Shown here: positions 1 through 7,130 of the stretch, piece after piece
How the letters are laid out: every line of letters begins with the position of its first letter
Numbering within the stretch: the stretch's first letter is position 1
NCBI GenBank assembly: GCA_017548365.1
Contig: JAFZAC010000024.1
Coordinates: 62,001-126,000 of the forward strand
Direction of reading: 5' to 3'
Length of the DNA: 64,000 bases
Origin: Muribaculaceae bacterium
Lineage (GTDB): Bacteria; Bacteroidota; Bacteroidia; Bacteroidales; Muribaculaceae
Made by a program: the position numbers and the translations under genes
The notes under the pieces: model-generated
Databases searched by the model: none
The model's input: only the letters and a program-made list of their open reading frames with translations
What the model was told of the DNA's origin: nothing

Positions 1-2
1 CT

Positions 3-266
3 GATGCTCAGAAATATAATCAAATGATGCAAGCCGCACAGACCGAGCTCTCAAAGCTTCAGCAGAACGCTGCCAACCAGATGCAGTTGAGCCAGAAGCA
101 GCTCACCGACTCGGTTGACAATTTCTTGAAAGACTTTGCCAAGCAAAACAACTATGATGTAATTCTTTATAAAGCTGCAACCCTCTACATCAACCCAAGC
201 CTTGATGTTACCGACAAGGTTATCGAGGGCCTTAACAAGCGTTACACCAAGGTTGCCAAGAAGTAA
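3..266 (+). CDS. Skp/OmpH-family periplasmic chaperone, C-terminal part
   Basis: The reading frame is open from the window edge, so the gene begins upstream and only the last 87 codons are visible. The visible part is a Gln/Lys/Leu-rich helix (many QKQL and QNAANQ steps) followed by a short C-terminal segment reading YINPSLDVTDKVIEGLNKRY, which is the typical ending of OmpH/Skp proteins of Bacteroidetes. In this family a coiled-coil trimer holds unfolded outer-membrane proteins in the periplasm. A strong terminator follows directly, so this is the last gene of its transcript. The family call is firm; which of the usual two Skp paralogues it is cannot be decided. Confidence 0.85.
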   Translation, partial: DAQKYNQMMQAAQTELSKLQQNAANQMQLSQKQLTDSVDNFLKDFAKQNNYDVILYKAATLYINPSLDVTDKVIEGLNKRYTKVAKK

Positions 267-286
267 TCACACTTAACAATGATATT

Positions 287-323
287 AATCACCACTGCCC
301 CACTACGGCAGTGGTGATTTTTT
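287..323 (+). terminator. Intrinsic terminator after the Skp gene
   Basis: A perfect 13-bp stem (AATCACCACTGCC paired with GGCAGTGGTGATT) with a 7-nt loop runs into a T-rich stretch. Confidence 0.9.
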
Positions 324-324
324 C

Positions 325-355
325 TTGCCTGAAATGCGTTTTTTCATTATCTTTG
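325..355 (+). promoter_or_regulatory. Bacteroidetes-type promoter of hflX
   Basis: A TATCTTTG box at 348-355 matches the Bacteroidetes -7 consensus TAnnTTTG, with a TTG at 325-327 spaced 20 bp upstream. It lies 28 bp before the hflX start codon. Confidence 0.7.
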
Positions 356-383
356 CAGTCTCTAGGCAACACATTATATATTT

Positions 384-1622
384 ATGGGATTACTTGACGA
401 TCAGAAACGACATAGCGTTAGCACCGTTGAAGAAGAACGGGCAGTGCTGGTGGGACTTATAACACCTCAACAAAACGAATCTAAAGCCAAGGAATATCTC
501 GACGAGCTTGACTTCCTCGCCGAGACTGCTGGTGCTGTGACGGTGAAGAAATTCACTCAAAAGTGTGACGCTCCAAACCGCACCACCTTCGTTGGCAAGG
601 GAAAGCTTGAGGAAATAGCTCTATATATCGAGGAGAACAACATCAATCTTGCAATCTTTGACGATGACCTCAGTCCCAAACAGGTGTCCAACATTGAGAA
701 GGCTCTGCGTGTGAAAGTTCTCGACCGCACAAGTCTCATCCTCGATATCTTTGCCAAACGTGCCCAGACCGCCAATGCCAAGATGCAGGTGGAGCTGGCA
801 CAATACCAGTATCTGCTGCCGCGACTCGCGGGTATGTGGACCCACCTCGAGCGTCAACGAGGCGGTATTGGTATGCGCGGTCCTGGTGAGGAGCAAATCG
901 AGACCGACCGCCGCATCGTCAAGCAAAAAATCTCATTGTTGAAGCAAAAACTCGCCAACTGGGACAAACAGAAGACCATCCAGCGCAAGAACCGCGGCAA
1001 GCTCACCCGCGTGGCGTTGGTTGGCTATACCAACGTGGGCAAATCGACCATCATGAACGTGCTCAGCAAGAGCGACGTGTTTGCCGAGAACAAGCTCTTT
1101 GCCACTCTCGACACCACAGTTCGCAAAGTCGTCATCGACAACCTGCCGTTCCTCTTGACCGATACCGTTGGCTTCATTCGCAAGCTTCCGCATCATCTGG
1201 TGGAGTCGTTCAAGACCACGCTCGACGAGGTGCGCGACAGCGACCTTCTCATCCATGTTGTCGACATTTCCCATCCACAGTTTGAGGAACAGATAGAAGT
1301 TGTGAACAAGACTCTGCAAGACGTGTGTGACTCAGGCGACAAAGAGATGATTATGGTCTTCAACAAGATCGACCAGTTCACTTATGTCGAGAAAGACGAG
1401 GATGACCTCACGCCACGCTTGCGTGAGAACATTCCTCTCGAAGAGCTGCAAGAGACCTGGATGTCGCGCATGGGAAACAACTGCGTCTTTATCAGTGCTA
1501 AAAAGCGTATCAATATCGACGCGCTCAAGCAACTCCTCTACGAGAAAGCCAAGCTAATCCACACTCAGCGCTTCCCATACAACGACTTCCTATTCCAGAA
1601 ATATGATGACCTGGAGAATTAA
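384..1622 (+). CDS. hflX: GTPase HflX
   Basis: This 412-residue protein is a ribosome-associated GTPase of the HflX family, which splits stalled or stressed 70S ribosomes. The N-terminal HflX domain (about residues 15-200) contains the family signature around GGIGMRGPGE (160-169). The G domain follows: G1 GYTNVGKST at 214-222, G3 DTVGF at 260-264 and G4 NKID at 327-330. The length is usual for the family. The ATG at 384 sits 28 bp after a good promoter box and the gene appears monocistronic, ending before a bidirectional terminator shared with the convergent OmpA gene. Confidence 0.96.
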   Translation: MGLLDDQKRHSVSTVEEERAVLVGLITPQQNESKAKEYLDELDFLAETAGAVTVKKFTQKCDAPNRTTFVGKGKLEEIALYIEENNINLAIFDDDLSPKQVSNIEKALRVKVLDRTSLILDIFAKRAQTANAKMQVELAQYQYLLPRLAGMWTHLERQRGGIGMRGPGEEQIETDRRIVKQKISLLKQKLANWDKQKTIQRKNRGKLTRVALVGYTNVGKSTIMNVLSKSDVFAENKLFATLDTTVRKVVIDNLPFLLTDTVGFIRKLPHHLVESFKTTLDEVRDSDLLIHVVDISHPQFEEQIEVVNKTLQDVCDSGDKEMIMVFNKIDQFTYVEKDEDDLTPRLRENIPLEELQETWMSRMGNNCVFISAKKRINIDALKQLLYEKAKLIHTQRFPYNDFLFQKYDDLEN

Positions 1623-1674
1623 GTTATAAGTGTTAAGTAATAAGTGTAAAATCTGAACACTCTCCCTAATAAGA

Positions 1675-1705
1675 CAAGGAGCCTGGCGCAATGCCAGGCT
1701 CCTTG
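1675..1705. terminator. Bidirectional terminator between hflX and the OmpA gene
   Basis: A perfect 13-bp inverted repeat (CAAGGAGCCTGGC, 5-nt loop, GCCAGGCTCCTTG) lies between the two convergent stops, flanked by A/T-rich DNA on both sides. Confidence 0.85.
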
Positions 1706-1727
1706 ATTATTAATGCAATTCAAAACT

Positions 1728-2969
1728 TTATTTTATCTTGTTCTGGATAGTGCAGATTGAAACGCGGTTCCACTCGGGCTCGCTGAACATCTCGCTGATG
1801 CCGTTGCCCTCGCTCTGGATGCGGCTTGCTTTGATTTTGTACTTGCCGGTGAGCAGGTCGTAAACAGCCTTTGCACGAGCGTTGGCCAGACGGATATTGA
1901 GGTCTTCAGGACCATCCTTAGAAGCATAACCCTTGATGATGCAGGTTGCCTCGGGGTGGTTCTTCAGGAAGATAGCCACGCGCTCTACGTTTGGCATTTG
2001 AGCAGCGCTTACCACGCTCTTGCCAATCTCGAAGTATACATAAGTCTCGAGGTTCTCAACGCTGTTGTCGATAACGTTGGTCTCGGTCTTAGTCACATAC
2101 TCAACTTTGTTCTTGCGCTTGTTGCATTCGTCAAGCTCTTGCTGCAGGCGTGCTGCACGGGCGTTGGCAGCATCAACATCGGCACGAGCGTTGCTCAACT
2201 GATTACGCAAGTCGTTAACTTGAGCGTTGATAGCATCAAGATCGCTCTGAGTGTAACGCATGGGGCACAGAGTCATGTAGTGCTCACCATTGTGGTTCTT
2301 GAAGTGATAGGTAAGACCAGCCTCAATCTCAACTGCTGCGGTGTTGGCGTTGAACACGTTGGTGTGCTGAGTAGCACCACGTCCCATGTACCATACAACT
2401 GCTGGCTTCAACGACACAGTAAGTGCCTTTGACTCACCTACGTTCCAATTCAGGTTCACACCAGCCTTGGTATACCAAGAGTTCTTGTCGGCAGCTTCTA
2501 CAGGATCCTCTTCGGGACCTGCAATCTCGCCTGTTTTATAGGCGTGCCACCATCCAGCTCCTGCAACAGCCTCTACATCGAGAGTGCGAGGAATGCCAAG
2601 ATAGCCAAGCAACAGGTTGGTCAAGCTGATAGTACCAAAACCGCCAACGAGCTGATGGTCAACGATGGTTTTACTGTGGAATCCCCACACCGAAGAATGC
2701 TCTCCGTAGGGTTTCAACCATGAAGAAGTGTTGATTGACCACTCACCTTCAACACCGAGACCCAAAATAGGAGTCACCTGCTTGCGAATTTCCAGACCGC
2801 CCACACCACGTGCGTTTTTCCAGAAAGCATAGTGCTGATAGGGAGATACAATACCACCCTTCAAAGTCACCGAGATGTTGTCAAAAAGTTTGTTACCTTC
2901 TACTGTAACTTGTGCCGAAGCTGCGCTCATAGTCAATGCAGCTACTGCAAGTAAAATTAATTTTTTCAT
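1728..2969 (-). CDS. OmpA-family outer-membrane protein (barrel plus peptidoglycan-binding domain)
   Basis: The protein has a signal peptide (MKKLILLAVAALTMSAASAQ), an outer-membrane beta-barrel region of about 220 residues rich in alternating aromatic strands, a coiled-coil linker of about 45 residues, and a C-terminal OmpA domain of about 105 residues. The OmpA domain shows the usual GYASKDG ... NIRLANARAKAVYDLL pattern, where a conserved Asp and Arg bind diaminopimelate in peptidoglycan. An in-frame ATG three codons upstream (2976-2978) is possible, but MKKLIL gives a normal signal peptide. A second protein of the same architecture lies at 37629-38906. The role is an abundant envelope anchor; no substrate can be inferred. 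Confidence 0.9.
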   Translation of the reverse strand: MKKLILLAVAALTMSAASAQVTVEGNKLFDNISVTLKGGIVSPYQHYAFWKNARGVGGLEIRKQVTPILGLGVEGEWSINTSSWLKPYGEHSSVWGFHSKTIVDHQLVGGFGTISLTNLLLGYLGIPRTLDVEAVAGAGWWHAYKTGEIAGPEEDPVEAADKNSWYTKAGVNLNWNVGESKALTVSLKPAVVWYMGRGATQHTNVFNANTAAVEIEAGLTYHFKNHNGEHYMTLCPMRYTQSDLDAINAQVNDLRNQLSNARADVDAANARAARLQQELDECNKRKNKVEYVTKTETNVIDNSVENLETYVYFEIGKSVVSAAQMPNVERVAIFLKNHPEATCIIKGYASKDGPEDLNIRLANARAKAVYDLLTGKYKIKASRIQSEGNGISEMFSEPEWNRVSICTIQNKIK

Positions 2970-3026
2970 ACTAAACATTTTTAAACATATACTCTTTATA
3001 AAAACTTATTCTATAAACTTAAACTG

Positions 3027-3034
3027 CAAAATTA
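3027..3034 (-). promoter_or_regulatory. -7 box for the OmpA gene
   Basis: On the minus strand the sequence reads TAATTTTG, matching TAnnTTTG, about 58 bp before the OmpA start. No convincing -33 TTTG was found at 19-21 bp. Confidence 0.55.
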
Positions 3035-3085
3035 GGCATTAATTGTCACATTTTAAAATTTTTACCGCATTTTTCATAAAAATAC

Positions 3086-3700
3086 AACAATTTTTGAAAA
3101 AAAAGTTCGAGAATCGGGGATCGTGATTGGGAATCGGGGCTTGGCGCTCGCTGTCGATTCGCTGAAATTGTCGATTCACTTGGTTCACCCGACTCACTTG
3201 ACTCACTTGACTCACCTGACTCACTTGACTCACCTTGATTCACTGTTTTTTCAAAAAGATTGCGAACTGAGTTCGTCGAAAAGAGCCGGCTTTCGCCGGA
3301 ATAATTTAAACACCGCGCTATGCGCGGCTTTTCGACACCGAGAGGTGCAGCTTTTTGAGATGATTCTCTTGCGAGTGGGACAAATTTGAAAAAAAAATCG
3401 GGAATCGGGATCGGGGATCGGGATCGGATGTGGGTGAAGGTCGCGGTTGTGTATAGGTTGGCCCCCTTCGGGGCCCAGATGGGAGATGAATGGTAGTTGA
3501 AAGCCCTACGCCACACACCCCTTCGGGGTATGCGCCGTAGGGTTACCTCACTTCGTCCCCTCTGGGGACGTACTGGCCTTCGGCCAGCGCTACATCTTTT
3601 AAGTGTTAAGTGTTGAGTGGAGCCGCTGGAGCGGCTGTTGGGACATTTTTTGAAAAAAATTATTTTTGAGCCGAAGGCACTGCCTTTGCTAACGATGACA
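3086..3700. repeat. Intergenic mosaic of short GC-rich hairpins and degenerate GGGATC repeats
   Basis: No credible gene is seen here. The stretch holds two copies of a poly-A plus GGGAATC/GGGATC run (3090-3140 and 3391-3430) and at least seven small palindromes, several with a TTCG or TTC loop: 3283-3301, 3312-3328, 3461-3476, 3517-3529 nested inside CCCTACG/CGTAGGG (3504-3542), 3555-3569, 3575-3586 and 3619-3635. A frame open on the minus strand across this region is low in normal protein features and mirrors the repeats, so it was not called. The composition suggests a dispersed chromosomal repeat family. Confidence 0.6.
3173..3245. repeat. Tandem 9-bp repeat, eight copies
   Basis: Eight consecutive near-identical nonamers, consensus GACTCACTT, run without interruption; the seventh copy carries one extra base. 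They lie inside the gene-free mosaic region. Confidence 0.85.
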
Positions 3701-3786
3701 AATGCCGTTTTTTTATATTTCATGGTTGTATATAATTTAATGAACGTATGTGCGCAAAGGTAATGCGATAATGGCTTTAAAGCCAT

Positions 3787-4050
3787 ATTAAAAAGAGATT
3801 GAATTAAAAATTATAAAGAATATTACTTAAAATGTTGTGTATTATTAAAATAATGTATATATTTGCGACAATATTAGTGCAAGTTGAGAGAAAATCCAAA
3901 TTTATTTGAGTTTTTAAATAAAATGCTCACGCTCGCAAGGCTATGACCAAGCTCAAGCTTTATCTCGCTTAATCGCATTTTTCCGAAACGCCGCCTAATA
4001 TATCTAATTCAAGCAAACTCGCAGAGGCGAGCTCTAACTTGAAGACATAG
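3787..4050. other. AT-rich gene-free stretch with one hairpin
   Basis: No ORF with coding character was found. There is a hairpin at 4008-4042 (TTCAAG ... CTCGC AGAG GCGAG ... CTTGAA) and the promoter at 3835-3865. The stretch may be the 5' part of a longer RNA that ends with the rod-like fold at 4055-4253, or unrelated junk DNA. Confidence 0.4.
3835..3865 (+). promoter_or_regulatory. Bacteroidetes-type promoter without a downstream ORF
   Basis: TTG at 3835-3837, a 20-bp spacer and TATATTTG at 3858-3865 match the consensus well. No coding sequence begins in the next 550 bp, so the likely product is an RNA. Confidence 0.55.
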
Positions 4051-4054
4051 TTGT

Positions 4055-4253
4055 AAGCGTTTTGCTTATCCTTGCTTATAAATTTTGGCAGATTTAAACT
4101 ACAAAGGATAAACAGTAATTAACGCTCATGCGTGCCTTACCCCACACGATAAAGGTGGGTTGATTATATGGGCATGGCGTGGGGTAACTGTTTATTTTGT
4201 AGTGGGCCAGCCAAAAGCCTATAAGCGAATAAACTAGGTAAATCTCCACGCTT
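4055..4253 (+). ncRNA. Candidate structured non-coding RNA with a long rod-like fold
   Basis: Successive complementary segments pair in order: 4055-4060 with 4248-4253, 4072-4080 with 4220-4228, 4083-4089 with 4210-4216, 4098-4105 with 4196-4203, 4108-4116 with 4187-4195, and 4137-4145 with 4179-4187 (the last two compete for one base). A small ACGC-TCAT-GCGT hairpin (4122-4133) protrudes from the 5' side. The whole forms a rod of about 200 nt, reminiscent of 6S-type RNAs, and T-rich sequence follows at 4252-4255. The strand is uncertain because the fold is symmetric; the plus strand is favoured by the upstream promoter. No tmRNA, RNase P or SRP RNA signature was found. Confidence 0.5.
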
Positions 4254-4354
4254 TTCTTATTAATGACAGAACAAAAATGAAAAGATACATTTTCAACACT
4301 TGTAATTAATTGGATTATAGTGGATTACGGAAAGTTTGGATACAAGCTTTTTTC

Positions 4355-4385
4355 TTGCATGGATAAATAATTGTTTCTAACTTTG
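4355..4385 (+). promoter_or_regulatory. Promoter of the MG2/plug protein gene
   Basis: TTG at 4355-4357, a 20-bp spacer and TAACTTTG at 4378-4385 match the Bacteroidetes consensus; the start codon follows 41 bp later. Confidence 0.75.
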
Positions 4386-4425
4386 CGGATAAATATAATA
4401 GTACAACTTTTAATAGCTCCATATC

Positions 4426-7110
4426 GTGAAAAAATATTTGCTCTCTCTGTTTTTCTCTTTTATGTGTTTTGTGTGTAGTTATACGCAGGATTTTGCACAA
4501 TTCAAGCAGAATCTCGACTGGCAGGTGTACAACTATCCGCAGGAGAAAATCCACATGATGACCGACAAACCCTATTATATCACGGGCGACACAATCTGGA
4601 TGCGTGTCTTTGTGGTCAACGCTGTAAATCATCAGCCGGTAGACGCCAGCAAGTTTGTCTATGTGGAACTTATCAGCCCCATGAACGAGGTGGTAATGCG
4701 CGTCAAGATCAAGGAACGCGATGGAGTGTTCAAGGGCTATCTGCCTCTCGACCCCACTAAAATAGCCGAGGGAGAATACACCCTCACAGCCTACACAATG
4801 TTTATGCAGAACCAGGGAGAGCAGTACTTTTTCAAGAAGAAGGTGAAGATTACAAGCTCTTTTGCCATAGCACGCAAAATCGACTATGAGTTTGAATGGA
4901 AGAATCAGGGCAAGGACAATGAGAGCCTGAAAATCAACCTTCGCTATCTCGACACCGAGACCAATCAGCCTTGCCCATATAATTCTTTCAACTGCACTCT
5001 GCCTAACGGAAAGACTATCGACTGGAATGCGGGCGAACGTAACCTGAGCATTGAGGTGGACCACAAGGATTTGGGCGAAGGCGCCGTTTTTGTGCAGTAT
5101 GGAAACTACGGCAAGTACATCACCTTCCCTCCAAGCAGCACAACAACCTATGATGTGAGCTTCTATCCCGAGGGTGGTTACCTTGTGCCAGGCATTGAAA
5201 ACCGTATGACCTTCAAGGCGATAGACAGTAATGGTAAGTCGATAGATATAATTGGTAAGGTTGTTGACTATAACGGCAGTGAGGTAGCAAGTATCTCCAC
5301 AACTCATGACGGTATGGGGCTTGTTTCATTTACACCACAAACAGGGATGACTTATAAAGCAATCTGCCAAAACGAGGATTTAGGGGAAAAGACTTTCGAC
5401 TTGCCTCAAGTAAGAAATGATGCCACTGTGCTTCAAGTCCGAAAAGATGGCAAAACGATAAAGATAGCATCAATAGGAAGTCAGCAAAGCACAGCAACAA
5501 TAGCTGTTCAGCAACGAGGCAGGTTGCTCGCCACAGGATTTGGAAACTTAACCATTGAGACCGACACTCTTCCCGCAGGTGTCGTTCAGGCTTTGCTGAT
5601 GAATGAAAATGGCAGGATGCTAAGCGAAAGACTATTCTTTGTCACTGGAAAGCAATTGCCAGTGGCGAAATTGAGCAGCGACAAACAAGATTACGACAGC
5701 CGCGAGTTGGTGCAGGCAAGCGTTGACCTGAGTGAATTTAGCGATGCTGGCAACTTTGCGGTAAGTGTCACCGATAACCGCACTATCGTTCCCGACAGCA
5801 CTGCCTCAATTCTCACAAACCTGCTCTTGCAGAGCGATCTGCAAGGGCGCATAAATAATCCTGCCTGGTACTTTGCAAACAACGAGCGAAGTAAAGAACT
5901 CGACATGTTGATGATGACTCAAGGCTGGCGCCGATATGACGTGCCTCATGCGCTAACAGGCAGAATTGTGGAACCGAAATTTCCCATTGAGCAAGGGCAA
6001 GCCATGAGTGGCACAATTCGAACGGAGTGGCGCAACAAACTTATGGAGAATGCTACAATCAAGGTGCTTGCTCCCGACATACGATATGCAGAAACCACAA
6101 CAAGTGATGAAAATGGCCAATGGATTATTGACAACATGTCGTTTCCCGACAGTGTGAAGTTTTTGGTTCAAGCCGAGAGCCCCAAAGGTTCAACATTGAG
6201 CAATCTCAAAATCGATGATGATAACTTCCCATTTATTACAGGCGTTTCTCTCACAAAACAACTTTTCAATCAAAACATAATTGATGAACAGGAAGTAAGC
6301 TACATCAGCAACGAGAAAAACCGTTTGAGCTATATCGATGGAGTAACAACTATTTTGCTTGATGAGGTTGTAGTCACCAAGAAAAAAACAAAGAAGCCTG
6401 AAACTGTTTATGAACTTCTTTCTGTGAAAAGCTTTGATTATCAGTTCTTTGATAAACGAGGTATTAATTCCTTTGATAATGCCATCAAATATTTTGCTGG
6501 AATTGCCAAAGGTAATAAGGGCTTATATAGCATGAGGGATAGGAATCAACTTGTTGGCATTCTTGTTGATGGTGTTCCGTTAGAGACAGATGTAACCAGT
6601 AGTGGTGGTTCCGCAACGAATCGTAATGCAAGAAGAACAATGTCATCAATGGTTCTGGAATCGTCTATTGACAACACATTCAACTATCTTATTCAAATGT
6701 ATCCTTTTGATGCTGTGAAACAGATTGATTATATCCCAGGATATGCTGCTATAGCAATTGGTGGTGGGCGATATAAAGGCGGCGTTTTATGTATTACCAC
6801 TAAAGATGGTAGTGAGAAAGTTTCAAGAAAAACAGATTTCACTTTAAAGGTCGTCTCTCCTCTCGGCTACCAAAAGCCTGCCGAGTTTTACGCGCCACGC
6901 TACGACACTGGCGACAACGGCATTGGTGAGGGCACTGACTTGCGCGAGACACTATACTGGAATCCAAGCATCACCATTGGCAGTAACAAGCAAGCTCGTT
7001 TCAACTTTTACACCAACGATGCCGCAAGCACCAGTTATACTATCACAGTGGAGGGTGTAACCCAATCGGGTGAACTCATCCACGCAACCAAGAAGATTAC
7101 AAAGAAATAA
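4426..7110 (+). CDS. Secreted MG2-domain protein with a TonB-receptor plug domain
   Basis: The 894-residue protein starts at a GTG and has a signal peptide ending near residue 20. Residues 30-150 contain the pattern EKIHMMTDKPYYITGDTIW, which is the macroglobulin-like MG2 strand pair found in alpha-2-macroglobulin relatives. Several Ig-like segments follow. Near residue 645 comes LDEVVVTKKK and then a region resembling the plug of TonB-dependent receptors (ILVDGVPLE, AIKYFAGIA, YIPGYAAIAIGGG). There is no beta-barrel after the plug, so it cannot be a receptor on its own. Similar proteins are common in Bacteroidales but their role is not established. It heads a run of exported proteins extending to 13550; a degenerate copy of its last 19 codons lies at 8675-8734. 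Confidence 0.8.
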   Translation: MKKYLLSLFFSFMCFVCSYTQDFAQFKQNLDWQVYNYPQEKIHMMTDKPYYITGDTIWMRVFVVNAVNHQPVDASKFVYVELISPMNEVVMRVKIKERDGVFKGYLPLDPTKIAEGEYTLTAYTMFMQNQGEQYFFKKKVKITSSFAIARKIDYEFEWKNQGKDNESLKINLRYLDTETNQPCPYNSFNCTLPNGKTIDWNAGERNLSIEVDHKDLGEGAVFVQYGNYGKYITFPPSSTTTYDVSFYPEGGYLVPGIENRMTFKAIDSNGKSIDIIGKVVDYNGSEVASISTTHDGMGLVSFTPQTGMTYKAICQNEDLGEKTFDLPQVRNDATVLQVRKDGKTIKIASIGSQQSTATIAVQQRGRLLATGFGNLTIETDTLPAGVVQALLMNENGRMLSERLFFVTGKQLPVAKLSSDKQDYDSRELVQASVDLSEFSDAGNFAVSVTDNRTIVPDSTASILTNLLLQSDLQGRINNPAWYFANNERSKELDMLMMTQGWRRYDVPHALTGRIVEPKFPIEQGQAMSGTIRTEWRNKLMENATIKVLAPDIRYAETTTSDENGQWIIDNMSFPDSVKFLVQAESPKGSTLSNLKIDDDNFPFITGVSLTKQLFNQNIIDEQEVSYISNEKNRLSYIDGVTTILLDEVVVTKKKTKKPETVYELLSVKSFDYQFFDKRGINSFDNAIKYFAGIAKGNKGLYSMRDRNQLVGILVDGVPLETDVTSSGGSATNRNARRTMSSMVLESSIDNTFNYLIQMYPFDAVKQIDYIPGYAAIAIGGGRYKGGVLCITTKDGSEKVSRKTDFTLKVVSPLGYQKPAEFYAPRYDTGDNGIGEGTDLRETLYWNPSITIGSNKQARFNFYTNDAASTSYTITVEGVTQSGELIHATKKITKK

Positions 7111-7130
7111 TACATAAAACATTGATGGAT

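Noticed and set aside
3173..3245. CRISPR-like repetition
   Set aside because: Contiguous 9-mers without spacers; a minisatellite.
3046..3786. 246-codon open frame on the minus strand with Ser-Gln-Val repeats
   Set aside because: It translates a 9-bp tandem repeat and a row of hairpins; no promoter, signal or domain. Treated as non-coding repeat DNA.
3872..4255. tmRNA or RNase P RNA
   Set aside because: The length from the upstream promoter would fit, but the tmRNA 5' end and CCA 3' half, and the RNase P P4 core, are not found on either strand.
4315..5307. 330-codon open frame on the minus strand
   Set aside because: It lies fully opposite the well-supported MG2/plug gene, has no domain and arises from the codon bias of that gene.
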